From: 62-47 sp051954235
GTDB lineage: Bacteria > Pseudomonadota > Alphaproteobacteria > Rhizobiales > Xanthobacteraceae
NCBI GenBank assembly: GCA_051954235.1
Contig: JBQCHY010000114.1
Location: 1-64,000 of the forward strand
Reading direction: 5' to 3'
DNA length: 64,000 bases
Shown here: positions 26,323-37,236 of the stretch, in pieces
Numbering within the stretch: the stretch's first letter is position 1
How the letters are laid out: every line of letters begins with the position of its first letter
Notes under the pieces: model-generated
Told to the model about the DNA's origin: nothing
What the model saw: only the letters and a program-made list of their open reading frames with translations
Database searches by the model: none
Program-made: the position numbers and the translations under genes

Positions 26323-26426
26323 TTGTTTGAGGTGAGCTTTTTGAGCGACGGCTTGGTGAGCGCGTCGCCACAGCGACCATGCAATGACATAGCCAGGTCG
26401 AATTCGTTTTCGTGCGAGCCGCTGCG

Positions 26427-27680
26427 CTATTCTTCGGATTTCCTGAACCGACCAGCGGATGAGGTCCTGGGCGTTCGGGTTATGGGCGAAGTTTTTTTGG
26501 GGGGCGGCGCGTTAGCTTTTCGGCGAATGGCCGCCATCATGGCGAAGGTCAACATGACCAGCGACACATGACGATGCCAGCCGTGCCAGGATCTCGTTTC
26601 ATTGTGATCGAGGCCGAACTCGTTCTTGGCGGTCTCAAAGCTGTCTTCGATCGCCCAGCGATGGCCTTCGACGGTGACCAGCTTCTTGATCGAAGTCCCG
26701 GCGGGACACCAAGTGGTGAAGTAGGCGAGTTCGCCATCGACGATATGACGTCGGATCAGCAGGCCGCGCGTCCACAGGCCGCTGCGCTCTTCATTGAACT
26801 CACCGGCGTCGAGATCGGCGAGTTCGAGGTACGCCCAGTCATGCAGCCGCGGCCCCTTGCTTCCGTCGCCAGCCGACAGGCGGTGCCAGTCAACTGGCTT
26901 CAGTGTTTTGGCGATCTCGTCCGCCGAACTACCGATCAGCCGCTTCCGGCTCCAGGATCCGAACCAGTGATTGGCGGCGACGCCGAGCACATAACCTTTG
27001 CCAGCCCGGCGTAAATCCCGTTCGATGTCGCCAACGCCATAGACCGTATCGCCTGTGACCCAGGCGAATGGGACGTGCGCCGCAATGGCCCGCGCGATCA
27101 TCTTGGCCGCGAGCTGCGGCTTCGTGGAAAAGCCGACGTCGCCTGGCACATGCGCTGCCTTCAGGCGAAGCGGATCCTCCGTCCAGCTCTTCGGCAGATA
27201 GAGCGCGCGGTCCATGAAGGCATGACCGTGACGCGACACATAGGCCGCGAACACGCCGATCTGGCAATTCGTGATCTTTCCTGCTGAGCCTGTGTATTGG
27301 CGGCTAACACCGCACGAGGCTTTGCCCTGCTTGAGAAAGCCGGTCTCGTCGATAACCAGCACCGCACTTTTATCACCGAGATGCTCGACCACATAATTGC
27401 GCACCAGATCGCGTAATGCGTCTGCGTCCCAGCGGTCTCGGCTCAAAAGCTCTTGCTGACGCCACGGGCCGGGATCGCCCGCCGCTTCCGCCCGCATCCA
27501 GCCAGTCTTTCGCCGTTCCTCGCTCAGCAGTCCGTCAATGAAAGCGCCCGCGCTCGCCGCCGTACGCGCCTGCGCAAACAACGGGCGTATCCGTTGCTTC
27601 ACGTCCCGCAGCGATGACGTCCACAACTCCAGCACCGTTTCGATCGACGCCCACGGCGTCCATGATTGATGTCGAATCAT
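26427..27680 (-). CDS. IS701-family DDE transposase
   Basis: A 417-aa transposase that cuts and joins the element ends. The DDE catalytic residues are in VIDETGFLKQGK, then VTGDTVYGVGDIERDL, and finally VEGHRWAIEDSFETAKNEFGLDHNE. The segment GVSRQYTGSAGKITNCQIGVF is typical of the IS701 group. The ATG at 27680 lies about 40 bases inside the right repeat. The reading frame is uninterrupted, so the element could still be active. The extreme C-terminus (APPPKKTSPI) is Pro/Lys-rich. Confidence 0.93.
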   Translation of the reverse strand: MIRHQSWTPWASIETVLELWTSSLRDVKQRIRPLFAQARTAASAGAFIDGLLSEERRKTGWMRAEAAGDPGPWRQQELLSRDRWDADALRDLVRNYVVEHLGDKSAVLVIDETGFLKQGKASCGVSRQYTGSAGKITNCQIGVFAAYVSRHGHAFMDRALYLPKSWTEDPLRLKAAHVPGDVGFSTKPQLAAKMIARAIAAHVPFAWVTGDTVYGVGDIERDLRRAGKGYVLGVAANHWFGSWSRKRLIGSSADEIAKTLKPVDWHRLSAGDGSKGPRLHDWAYLELADLDAGEFNEERSGLWTRGLLIRRHIVDGELAYFTTWCPAGTSIKKLVTVEGHRWAIEDSFETAKNEFGLDHNETRSWHGWHRHVSLVMLTFAMMAAIRRKANAPPPKKTSPITRTPRTSSAGRFRKSEE

Positions 27681-27720
27681 GGTGATGCATCGAGTCAGAA
27701 CTCGCTAATGCGCGCAATAC

Positions 27721-27737
27721 AAATTACGACTGTAATG
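27721..27737. repeat. Right terminal inverted repeat of IS701-type element
   Basis: AAATTACGACTGTAATG, an exact reverse complement of 26306-26322. Confidence 0.85.
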
Positions 27738-27773
27738 GTAGAGCAAGTTTCGCTCAGGTGGAATCAACAACTT

Positions 27774-27900
27774 GTCATGGCCGGGCTCGTCCCGGCCATC
27801 CACGTCTTTGACTTTGCGAGGACATTAAGACGTGGATGCCCAGCACATAGGCGAGCAAAGCGACGCCGTTCTTCGAACAGCTATGGCCGGGCATGACGGA
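27774..27900. repeat. Type B intergenic palindromic repeat
   Basis: Begins TGTCATGGCCGGGCTCGTCCC and ends ATGGCCGGGCATGACGGA, with inner CCACGTCTTTG / AAGACGTGGATG arms. It is longer than other copies because of an extra segment near 27850-27885. It marks the return to ordinary chromosome after the IS. Confidence 0.8.
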
Positions 27901-27960
27901 CTTGGATGTTTCCGTCAATTAGCGGAGTTTACGGCCTCTCGGCTGTGAGACGCCGAGCAT

Positions 27961-28734
27961 CTACACCGACGCCGTCGTCACACCGCCGTCGATGACGATG
28001 GTTTGCCCGGTCATGAAGGTGGATGCGTCGGAGCCGAGATAGGCCACCGCGCCGGCGATCTCGTGCGGCTCGCCTATGCGGCGCAGCGGCGTGGTCGCGG
28101 TGCGGCGCTTGAGCAGCGCCTCGTCCTCCCACAACGCGCGGGCGAAATCGGTTTTCACCAGCCCCGGCGCGATGCAGTTGACGCGCACGCCCTTCGGTCC
28201 CCACTCGCCGGCGAGGCTGCGGCACAGCGCGAAGTCCGCCGCTTTGGAAATGCCGTAAGCGCCGATCACCGTCGAGCCGCGCAGGCCGCCGATCGACGAG
28301 ATGATCACCACCGATCCGTTGCCGCGCTCCGCCATCTGCGGGATCGCCCGCGCGCACAGCCAGACGTTGCTCTTGACGTTGGAGCCCATGATCTTGTCGA
28401 AGGCTTCGTCGGTGATGTCGAGCAGCGGGCCGTAATAGGGATTCACCGCCGCGTTGCAGACCAGGATATCGACCTTGCCGTAGTGCTTGGTCGCACCGTC
28501 GATCAGCCCCTCGACTTCGTTCCGTCGCGAGATGTTGCAGGGAATGACCAGCGCATCGCCGCCGGCATCGCGGATGCCTTTCGCAACCTCCTCGCATGCA
28601 TCGGCCTTGCGGCTCGACACCACCACCTTCGCGCCCAGCTTCGCCAGCAGTTCGGCCGATGCGCGTCCGATGCCACGGCTGGAGCCGGTGACGACGGCGA
28701 CTTTTCCGGTGAGATCGAAAGGCGTGTTTGGCAT
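27961..28734 (-). CDS. SDR-family dehydrogenase in the pimE position
   Basis: A classical short-chain dehydrogenase/reductase (257 aa). The cofactor motif is VVTGSSRGIGRA, followed by NAAVN, catalytic Ser in IISSIGG, YGISK with the catalytic Tyr and Lys, and VNCIAPGLV. It ends DGGVTTASV. Such enzymes oxidise a hydroxyl group with NAD(P)+, so a 3-hydroxyacyl-CoA or similar intermediate is plausible here. It is the last gene of the minus-strand beta-oxidation cluster, about 180 bases after the second acyl-CoA dehydrogenase, with a type B repeat in between. The position corresponds to pimE in Rhodopseudomonas palustris; I do not use the symbol because I cannot confirm it. Confidence 0.88.
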   Translation of the reverse strand: MPNTPFDLTGKVAVVTGSSRGIGRASAELLAKLGAKVVVSSRKADACEEVAKGIRDAGGDALVIPCNISRRNEVEGLIDGATKHYGKVDILVCNAAVNPYYGPLLDITDEAFDKIMGSNVKSNVWLCARAIPQMAERGNGSVVIISSIGGLRGSTVIGAYGISKAADFALCRSLAGEWGPKGVRVNCIAPGLVKTDFARALWEDEALLKRRTATTPLRRIGEPHEIAGAVAYLGSDASTFMTGQTIVIDGGVTTASV

Positions 28735-28776
28735 GGCGGCGCGCTCCCTGTCTGTTCGTTACAATTGTCCGTCCGT

Positions 28777-28864
28777 CGTCATGGCCGGATTTACTCCGGC
28801 CATCCACGTTTATTCTTCTTGGTGTCTAAGACGTGGATGGCCGGGACAGAGCCCGGCCATGACG
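28777..28864. repeat. Type B intergenic palindromic repeat
   Basis: CGTCATGGCCGGATTTACTCC at the left and GGCCATGACG at the right, with CCACGTTT / AGACGTGG inner arms. It lies inside the operon, between the SDR and acyl-CoA dehydrogenase genes. Confidence 0.8.
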
Positions 28865-28913
28865 TAGTGCGTGTGAATAAGGCCGTGATCAACACAGCCT
28901 GTGCGTTGCGTTC

Positions 28914-30056
28914 TCAGACGATCCCGCCCGCTTCGCTGGCGCGACGCAGGTGGTAATCGGTATCGCCAAACGTGCTTTCGATGATCGACAGCCGCTTGAA
29001 GTAGTGGCCGATCGAGGCCTCCATGGTCATGCCGATGCCGCCGTGCAACTGGATCGACTGCTGGCCGACGAACTTCGACGATTTTCCGACCTGCACCTTG
29101 GCCGCGGCGACCGAGGCGGCGCGCTCCTTGGCGTCGTCGAAGTCGCTCGCCATGGTCGCCAGCAACGCCATGCTGCGGGCCTGCTCGGTGAACACGAACA
29201 TATCCGCCGCGCGGTGCTGCAACGCCTGGAAGCTGCCGATCGGCACGCCGAACTGCTTGCGCGTCTTGATGTACTCGACGGTGATCTTGAGCGATTCGTC
29301 CATCGCCCCCACCGCCTCGGCGCACAGCGCGCTGCGCGCATCGTCCACCACGCGCTCGATCAACGGCAGGCCGTTGGCCGAATCGCCGATCGCGGCATCG
29401 GCGCCGACCTCGACGCCGGTCAACGTGATGTCGGCGGCGCGCATGCCGTCCTGCGTCGGATAGCCCTTCACCGTCACGCCCTTGGCGTCACGCGGCACCA
29501 GGAAGACGCCGATGCCGTCGCGGTCGGTCTGCCCGCCCTTGGTGCGGGCGGTGACGACCAGCGTGTCGGCCGCCTCGCCGTTCAGCACGACGAACTTCTC
29601 GCCGTCGATGACCCATCCGTCGCCCTTCTTCTTGGCGGTGGTGGAGACATCGTTGAGATCGTAGCGCGAGTTCTTCTCGAGCTGCGCGAACGCGAAGGTC
29701 TTGCTGCCATCGATGATGCCGGGAATATGCGCGGCCTTCTGCGCGGCCGAACCGGCGTGGCGGAGGAAACCGCCGGCAATGATCACCGTCGGCAGATACG
29801 GCTCGAGCACCAGCGCGCGGCCGAACGCCTGCATGACGATCATGGTCTCGACCGCGCCGGCGCCGAAACCGCCATCGGCTTCAGCGAACGGCAGGCCGAG
29901 CAGCCCCTGCTCCGCGAGCTTGCCCCAGACCGCCTTGCTCCAGCCACCCTTCTCCGCGCCGTACTTCTTGCGTTGCTCGAAATCGTAGGAGTCGTTCAAG
30001 AGTCCGTCGACACTATCCTTGAGAAGCCGCTGCTCCTCGGACAAATCAAAATCCAT
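28914..30056 (-). CDS. pimD: Acyl-CoA dehydrogenase (pimD-like)
   Basis: An FAD-dependent acyl-CoA dehydrogenase (380 aa) that introduces a trans-2,3 double bond in an acyl-CoA. The N-terminal helical domain starts MDFDLSEEQRLLKDSVDGLL, and the C-terminal domain contains KTRKQFGVPIGSFQALQHRAADM, then QSIQLHGGIGMTMEASIGHYFKRL. The ATG at 30056 has GAGGAA upstream. It pairs with the other dehydrogenase at 30243, and the two correspond to the small and large subunits encoded by pimD and pimC of R. palustris. A type C repeat separates the two genes. The dicarboxylyl-CoA substrate is inferred from gene order. Confidence 0.85.
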   Translation of the reverse strand: MDFDLSEEQRLLKDSVDGLLNDSYDFEQRKKYGAEKGGWSKAVWGKLAEQGLLGLPFAEADGGFGAGAVETMIVMQAFGRALVLEPYLPTVIIAGGFLRHAGSAAQKAAHIPGIIDGSKTFAFAQLEKNSRYDLNDVSTTAKKKGDGWVIDGEKFVVLNGEAADTLVVTARTKGGQTDRDGIGVFLVPRDAKGVTVKGYPTQDGMRAADITLTGVEVGADAAIGDSANGLPLIERVVDDARSALCAEAVGAMDESLKITVEYIKTRKQFGVPIGSFQALQHRAADMFVFTEQARSMALLATMASDFDDAKERAASVAAAKVQVGKSSKFVGQQSIQLHGGIGMTMEASIGHYFKRLSIIESTFGDTDYHLRRASEAGGIV

Positions 30057-30108
30057 GTTTCGTTCCTCTAACTTCGGTTTTGCGCCGACTGTCGCCGCGC
30101 TGAATGCC

Positions 30109-30228
30109 ACTTCCCCCTCTCCCCGCTCTCGCGGGGTGAGGGGCTCTTGCCACTCGCAATTACGTCCCGAAAGCGCCCCTCACCCGGACCGCTGCGCGAT
30201 CCGACCTCTCCCCGCTTGCGGGGAGAGA
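30109..30228. repeat. Type C intergenic palindromic repeat
   Basis: CCCCTCTCCCCGC and GCGGGGAGAG arms surround internal GGGGTGAGGGG and CCCCTCACCC hairpins. It lies inside the operon, between two acyl-CoA dehydrogenase genes. Confidence 0.75.
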
Positions 30229-30242
30229 TGAAGAGCGATGTC

Positions 30243-31433
30243 TTACAGACCCAGCACCGCCTTGCTGATGATGCCGCGCTGGATTTCGTTGGAGCCGCCG
30301 TAGATCGACACCTTGCGGTAGTTGAAATAGGTCGGCGCGATCTGGGCGATCCAGTCCATCGTCTCGTTGGTGTTGTCGTCGCCATGGATGTCGTAGGGGC
30401 TGGCGAACGGCCCGGCCACTTCGAGCATCAGTTCGGTCAGCGTCTGCTGGATCTCCGAGCCCTTGATCTTGAGTACCGACGACGCCGGATCGGGCTTGCC
30501 CTTGCCGTGCTTGCCCTCGTTGGCGACGACGCGCATCTGCGTCAGTTCAAGCGCCTTCAATTCCACCTCGACCGCCGCGAGCTTCTCGCGGAATTTCAGA
30601 TCGTCGATGATCGGACGGCCACCGGCCTGGGTGCTGCTTGCCAGCTCCCGCAGGCGACGCAGACGCTCCTTGGACATGCCGACGCGGGCGATGTTGGTGC
30701 GCTCGTTGCCGAGCAGGAATTTCGCGTAATCCCAGCCCTTGTTCTCCTCGCCGACGAGATTTTCAGCCGGCACCTCGACGTCGTCGAAGAACACTTCGTT
30801 GACTTCGCGGCCGCCGTCGATGGTGACGATCGGGCGCACGGTGATGCCCTTCGTCTTCATGTCGATGAGCAGGAACGAAATGCCCTGCTGTTTCTTCGCC
30901 GCCGGGTCGGTGCGCACCAGGCAAAAAATCCAGTCGGCGTGCTGCGCCAGCGTGGTCCAGGTCTTCTGGCCGTTGACGATGTATTTGTCGCCCTTGCGCT
31001 CGGCCTTGGTCTTGAGCGACGCGAGATCCGATCCCGCGCCCGGCTCGGAGAAGCCCTGGCACCACCAGTCTGTGAGGTTGGCGATGCGCGGCAGGTAATG
31101 CTTCTTCTGCGCCTCGTTGGCGAAGGTGTAGATCACCGGACCGACCATGTTGACGCCGAACGGCAGCGGCGGCGGCGCCGGCGTCGCCTGCAATTCTTCA
31201 TTGAAGATGTACTGCTGCACGGCGGTCCAATCGGTGCCGCCGTATTCCTTGGGCCAATGCGGCACCGCCCAGCCCTTCTTGTGCAGGATGCGCGTCCACT
31301 CCACCATGTCTTCCTTGGTGGTGTGGCGGTTCTCCGACAGCTTCTTCTTGATGCCGGCCGGAACGTTGTCGCGGAAAAACGCGCGGACTTCCTCGCGGAA
31401 TGCCTGTTCTTCCGGGGTAAGACTGAGATCCAT
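30243..31433 (-). CDS. pimC: Acyl-CoA dehydrogenase (pimC-like)
   Basis: A 396-aa flavin-dependent acyl-CoA dehydrogenase, the larger of the pair. The family block WWCQGFSEPGAGSDLASLKTKAERKGDKYIVNGQKTWTT includes the FAD-binding WxxxF/S motif, and IYGGSNEIQRGIISKAVLGL is the C-terminal signature. It oxidises an acyl-CoA to the enoyl-CoA for the FadJ-like hydratase. With the 28914 product it probably forms a heteromeric dehydrogenase, as proposed for pimeloyl-CoA oxidation. The start is the ATG at 31433. Confidence 0.87.
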   Translation of the reverse strand: MDLSLTPEEQAFREEVRAFFRDNVPAGIKKKLSENRHTTKEDMVEWTRILHKKGWAVPHWPKEYGGTDWTAVQQYIFNEELQATPAPPPLPFGVNMVGPVIYTFANEAQKKHYLPRIANLTDWWCQGFSEPGAGSDLASLKTKAERKGDKYIVNGQKTWTTLAQHADWIFCLVRTDPAAKKQQGISFLLIDMKTKGITVRPIVTIDGGREVNEVFFDDVEVPAENLVGEENKGWDYAKFLLGNERTNIARVGMSKERLRRLRELASSTQAGGRPIIDDLKFREKLAAVEVELKALELTQMRVVANEGKHGKGKPDPASSVLKIKGSEIQQTLTELMLEVAGPFASPYDIHGDDNTNETMDWIAQIAPTYFNYRKVSIYGGSNEIQRGIISKAVLGL

Positions 31434-31491
31434 CGGATACTCCTTGCGAGATTAAAATACGAAAGTTGGTGACACGGTATCTGTCCGCACG

Positions 31492-31645
31492 TCGTCCCCG
31501 CCAACGGGTCGGCGCAAAGCGCCGCCCAATGACAGGCTCCGGCGGGGACCCATAACCACCGGCGGTTCGTTGATATCGAGCGTCGACGTCATTGCCCTCC
31601 CGCAACGCTGCGGCGTATGGGTCCCCGCCTTCGCGGGGACGACGC
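31492..31645. repeat. Intergenic palindromic repeat, variant of type B
   Basis: CGTCGTCCCCGCC at the left, a central GGCGGGGACCCATA, and GGTCCCCGCCTTCGCGGGGAC near 31619-31638 at the right. It is a compound hairpin in the gap between the dehydrogenase and thiolase genes. Confidence 0.6.
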
Positions 31646-31674
31646 CGAGCGTGTGGAAGCGCGCGTGCTTCATG

Positions 31675-32862
31675 TTACTGCACGATCTCGAACAGACCGG
31701 CCGAGCCCATGCCGCCGCCGACGCACATGGTGACGACCGCGTACTTCGCCTTGCGGCGGCGGCCTTCGATCAGGGCGTGACCAGCGAGGCGCGCGCCCGA
31801 CATGCCGTAGGGGTGGCCGACCGAGATCGCGCCGCCGTTGACGTTGAGCTTTTCCGGATCGATGCCGAGCTTGTCACGGCAATACAGCACCTGCACCGCG
31901 AAGGCTTCGTTCAATTCCCACAGGTCGATGTCGTCGACGGTGAGGCCGTGACGCTTGAGAAGACGCGGCACCGCGAACACCGGGCCGATGCCCATCTCGT
32001 CCGGCTCGCAGCCGGCGGAGACGAAGCCACGGAAGATGCCGAGCGGCTTGAGGCCCTTCTGCGCGGCGAGCTTGTCGCTCATGATCACGGTGGCGCTGGC
32101 GCCATCAGACAACTGGCTGGCGTTGCCGGCGGTGATGGTGAAGCCGTCGCCGCGCACGGCCTTCAGGCTCGCCAAACCTTCGGCGGTGGTTTCCGGACGC
32201 GGGCCTTCATCCTGCGACAGCGTCACGTCCTTGAACGACACTTCGCCGGTGGCCTTATCGGTCACCGCCATCTTGGTCGCGATCGGCGCCAGTTCGTCGT
32301 TGAACTTGCCGCCCTGCTGCGCGGCCGCGGTGCGGCGCTGGCTTTCCAGCGAATACTCGTCCTGGCGCTCGCGCGAAATGCCGTAGCGCTTCGCCACCGT
32401 CTCGGCGGTGTCGAGCATCGGCATGTAGATGTCCTTGTGCATCTTCACCAGTTCGGGATCGATGACATGGAATTTGTTGGCGTGATCGTTCTGCACCAGG
32501 CTGATCGATTCACCGCCACCGCCAACCGCGATCTCGACGCCGTCGAACAACACCGAACGCGCAGCCAGCGCGATGGCCTGCAAGCCCGAGGCGCACTGAC
32601 GGTCGATGGTGGTGCCGCCGGTGGTGACCGGCAGGCCGGCGCGCAGCGCGGCCTTGCGGGCGATGTTGCCGCCAGTCGAGCCCTGCTGCATGGCGGCGCC
32701 CATCACCACGTCCTCGATTTCCTTCGGGTCGAGCTTGGCGCGCTTCACCGCGTGCTCGATGGCGTGGCCGAGCAGGGTCGCGCCTTCGGTATTGTTGAGA
32801 GCGCCGCGATAGGCCTTGCCGATCGGCGTGCGGGCGGTGGAAACGATAACGGCATCGGTCAT
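31675..32862 (-). CDS. pimB: Acetyl-CoA acyltransferase (thiolase, pimB-like)
   Basis: A 395-aa thiolase that splits a 3-ketoacyl-CoA with CoA to acetyl-CoA and the shortened acyl-CoA. The nucleophile C90 lies in TTIDRQCASGLQAI. The catalytic His is in GHPYGMSGARLAGH, and the second Cys in VTMCVGGGMGSAGLFE near the C-terminus. The start codon overlaps the ligase stop by four bases (ATGA), so both are translated together. It is the third gene in a pimFABCD order. Confidence 0.9.
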   Translation of the reverse strand: MTDAVIVSTARTPIGKAYRGALNNTEGATLLGHAIEHAVKRAKLDPKEIEDVVMGAAMQQGSTGGNIARKAALRAGLPVTTGGTTIDRQCASGLQAIALAARSVLFDGVEIAVGGGGESISLVQNDHANKFHVIDPELVKMHKDIYMPMLDTAETVAKRYGISRERQDEYSLESQRRTAAAQQGGKFNDELAPIATKMAVTDKATGEVSFKDVTLSQDEGPRPETTAEGLASLKAVRGDGFTITAGNASQLSDGASATVIMSDKLAAQKGLKPLGIFRGFVSAGCEPDEMGIGPVFAVPRLLKRHGLTVDDIDLWELNEAFAVQVLYCRDKLGIDPEKLNVNGGAISVGHPYGMSGARLAGHALIEGRRRKAKYAVVTMCVGGGMGSAGLFEIVQ

Positions 32863-34547
32863 GAACGACCTCCTGTTGCGAGTTTTGGTGAGTGTTGAAC
32901 CGTGGGTGAAGATTGCTGACTGCGCAATTCGTGGCGGGACAATTTACCCACCGCGGTGCGCGGCAGTTCGTCGACGAATTCCAGCGCCGCCGGCAATTCG
33001 TGCTTGCCGACCTTGCCGGTGAGGAAGGTGCGGAGTTCATCGAGGGTGAATGCGGCGACGTTCGGCTTCAGTTTCACGAATGCCTTGGCGGCCTCGCCGC
33101 GATAGTCGTCCGCAACGCCGATCACCAGCACCTCGTGCACGTCGGGGTGCGTATAGATCGCCTGTTCGATCATCTGCGGATAGACGTTGAAGCCGCCGGA
33201 GATGATCATGTCCTTCTTGCGATCGACCAGATAGAAATAGCCGTCGCTGTCCATGTAGCCGATGTCGCCGGTGAGGAAGCGGTCACCGACGAAAGCCTCG
33301 GCGGTTTCCTCCGGCCTGTTCCAGTAGCCGCGCGTAACGTTCGGCCCCTTGATACGAATTTCGCCGGTCTGGTTCGGCGGCAACACGCGCGACGGATCGT
33401 CCAGCGCCACCACGTCGAGTTCGATGCCGGGCAGCATCAGGCCGATCGAGCCCGGCTTGTCCGGCCCGGTCGGCGGATGGCCGGTGCCGGGCGAACAGGT
33501 TTCGGTCATGCCCCAGCCGCTCTTGAGCGTGAGGCCGGTCTTGCGCTCGAATACCTTCGCGACCTCGACCGGCAGCGGCGCGCCGCCGGAACCCGCCACC
33601 GCAAGCGAGGACAGATCGCGGCTTTCCAGCGACGGATCGTTGGCGAGCGCGATCCACATCGTCGGCACACCGGGAAACACGGTGGCGCGCTTGGTCTCGA
33701 TATCGCGCAGCACCGCGCCGACATCGAAGCGCTGATGCAGCGAGATCAGGTTGCCGTAGCGGATCGAGCCGAGCAGGATCACCGTCAGCGCGTAGATGTG
33801 GAACAGTGGCAGCACGCAGATCACGCGTTCGACCGTATCGCGCTCGGCGCGCGCTTTCGCGCCCCAGACGTCGTAGATCGACACCGCCGAGGTGAGATTG
33901 CGATGGCTCAGCATCGCGCCTTTCGGCAGACCGGTGGTGCCGCCGGTGTATTGCAGCAGCGCGACGTCTTCGACGTCAATATGCGGCCACGCGGCCGGAG
34001 GCGCTGCACCCGCAATGAAGGTCTTGAAAGTAATCGCGCGCGAATCGTCCGGTAGTGCCGTCTGCGGCGTGCTGACCGCGCCCCAGTCGTCGTCCTCGCA
34101 GACGATCAACTTATCCAGCAGGCCCTTGGCAAGAAATCGCAACGCCATCGGCAACAGCGCCGACAGGTTACTGGTGACCAGCACGCGCGCGCCGCTGTCG
34201 GTGAGCTTGTGCGACAGCGCGATCTCGCCGTCGAGCGGCGACAAATGCACCAGCCGCGCGCCGGCTTTCAGCGCGCCGAAGAAATTGATCGGATGATCCG
34301 GCGAATTGCCGAGGAACAGCGCGACCGAATGGCCCTTGCCGATACCGTCGCGCAAAAATGCCGCCGCGACTTGATCGACCTGCGCCTGCAAGTCGACGAA
34401 GCTGATCGGACGATCGCGAAATTCCAGCGCCGGCCGCGATCCGTAATCCGCGACCGCCGTGGCGAGCAGGTCCGGCAAGGTGCCCCGCGCGATCGGAGCA
34501 TCCCATCGCACGCTTTCCGGATAAAACTGCTCGCCGGGGTGAGTCAT
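32859..34547 (-). CDS. pimA: Acyl-CoA ligase, AMP-forming (pimA-like)
   Basis: A 562-aa adenylate-forming ligase that activates a carboxylic acid with ATP and CoA. The phosphate-binding loop YTGGTTGLPKGAML, the GWGMTETCSPG motif, and the hinge/C-terminal VDRKKDMIISGGFNVYPQMIEQAI and GKLSRHELR (catalytic Lys) are present. The ATG at 34547 (MTHPGEQFYPESVRWD) is preferred over an upstream start in the adjacent repeat. The order with FadJ, thiolase and dehydrogenases suggests that dicarboxylic or medium-chain fatty acids are activated. Confidence 0.87.
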   Translation of the reverse strand: MTHPGEQFYPESVRWDAPIARGTLPDLLATAVADYGSRPALEFRDRPISFVDLQAQVDQVAAAFLRDGIGKGHSVALFLGNSPDHPINFFGALKAGARLVHLSPLDGEIALSHKLTDSGARVLVTSNLSALLPMALRFLAKGLLDKLIVCEDDDWGAVSTPQTALPDDSRAITFKTFIAGAAPPAAWPHIDVEDVALLQYTGGTTGLPKGAMLSHRNLTSAVSIYDVWGAKARAERDTVERVICVLPLFHIYALTVILLGSIRYGNLISLHQRFDVGAVLRDIETKRATVFPGVPTMWIALANDPSLESRDLSSLAVAGSGGAPLPVEVAKVFERKTGLTLKSGWGMTETCSPGTGHPPTGPDKPGSIGLMLPGIELDVVALDDPSRVLPPNQTGEIRIKGPNVTRGYWNRPEETAEAFVGDRFLTGDIGYMDSDGYFYLVDRKKDMIISGGFNVYPQMIEQAIYTHPDVHEVLVIGVADDYRGEAAKAFVKLKPNVAAFTLDELRTFLTGKVGKHELPAALEFVDELPRTAVGKLSRHELRSQQSSPTVQHSPKLATGGRS

Positions 34548-34570
34548 TGGCGAAACGTTCCTGCAAGCAC

Positions 34571-34684
34571 TGCACACTCCCTCTCCCATGGGGAGAGGGT
34601 TGGGGTGAGGGAGTATGCTCTATCGAATACCACAAGTCCCCTCACCCGGCACTGTGTGCCGACCTCTCCCCGATGGGGAGAGGT
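34571..34684. repeat. Type C intergenic palindromic repeat
   Basis: CCCTCTCCCATGGGGAGAGGG then CCCCTCACCC and CCTCTCCCCGATGGGGAGAGG. It is a double-hairpin copy located inside the operon between the FadJ-like and ligase genes. Confidence 0.8.
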
Positions 34685-34715
34685 GACGGTTTCCTGCGGT
34701 AACGGCATCATTCAC

Positions 34716-36812
<2,097 letters not shown>

Positions 36813-37236
36813 ATCCATCTCCTTCAACCGCGTATTGATCCGGACAATCCGATCAGTGTTTTCGTCGATTTCGCACTGCGAAATCTAATTCCACATCTTG
36901 ACAAGGAGGGTTATTTTGAAGAGCGTCCATTGTCAACGAGGTGAGAATTGACACACATCACCTTCAAACATCGGGGGACACGCCGCAGCGATCGATGATC
37001 GTCCGTCAATGATCGATAGATCAATGACCGCATGATCAACATGTTACAGATGATCGAGCATATGGCGGCAGACCGTATCACGATCCACTGTAACGCGATC
37101 GGGTTCAAACTCGCGAATTCAGACTCACAAATCGGCACGCTTTCGGAGTGACGATTCACGGGTTCGGATTCATGGCTTGAAACGTTCGGGCTCACGCCCG
37201 ACGGCGTTGATGCACAGAGGGTTCGCGTAGCAGGCC
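36813..37236. promoter_or_regulatory. 424-bp divergent regulatory region, pimF/iclR
   Basis: AT-rich compared with the genes on each side, with no ORF that has a ribosome-binding site. Between 36990 and 37055 the tetramer GATC occurs six times, usually as TGATC(G/A) half-sites (TCGATGATCG, ATGATCGATAGATCA, CATGATCAAC, GATGATCGAG). This looks like operator DNA for the adjacent IclR regulator. A short GC hairpin, CGGGCTCACGCCCG (37189-37202), is nearer the IclR gene. Confidence 0.5.

Larger units (their letters stand above)
22857..27737. mobile_element. Remnant integrative element at tRNA-His
   Basis: The segment between tRNA-His and the right end of an IS701-type element. It carries a tyrosine recombinase right beside the tRNA, a ParB-fold protein and unrecognised sequence, and GC content is visibly lower than in the flanks. 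Integration into the tRNA 3' end is the usual pattern for such recombinases. I looked for a second copy of the tRNA 3' end (CCACCCAACTGTACCA) downstream and found none, so the right boundary is an inference and the element is probably truncated. Confidence 0.6.
26306..27737. mobile_element. IS701-family insertion sequence, about 1.43 kb
   Basis: Bounded by 17-bp perfect terminal inverted repeats, with one intact transposase on the minus strand. The four bases outside the left end are CTAA and those outside the right end GTAG. The YTAR-type target duplication I recall for this family is therefore not matched on the two sides. That points to a rearrangement after insertion or to less exact ends. 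Confidence 0.85.

Noticed and set aside
22857..28000. A second copy of the tRNA-His 3' end (attR)
   Set aside because: I searched for CCACCCAACTGTACCA and shorter parts on both strands and found no convincing match.
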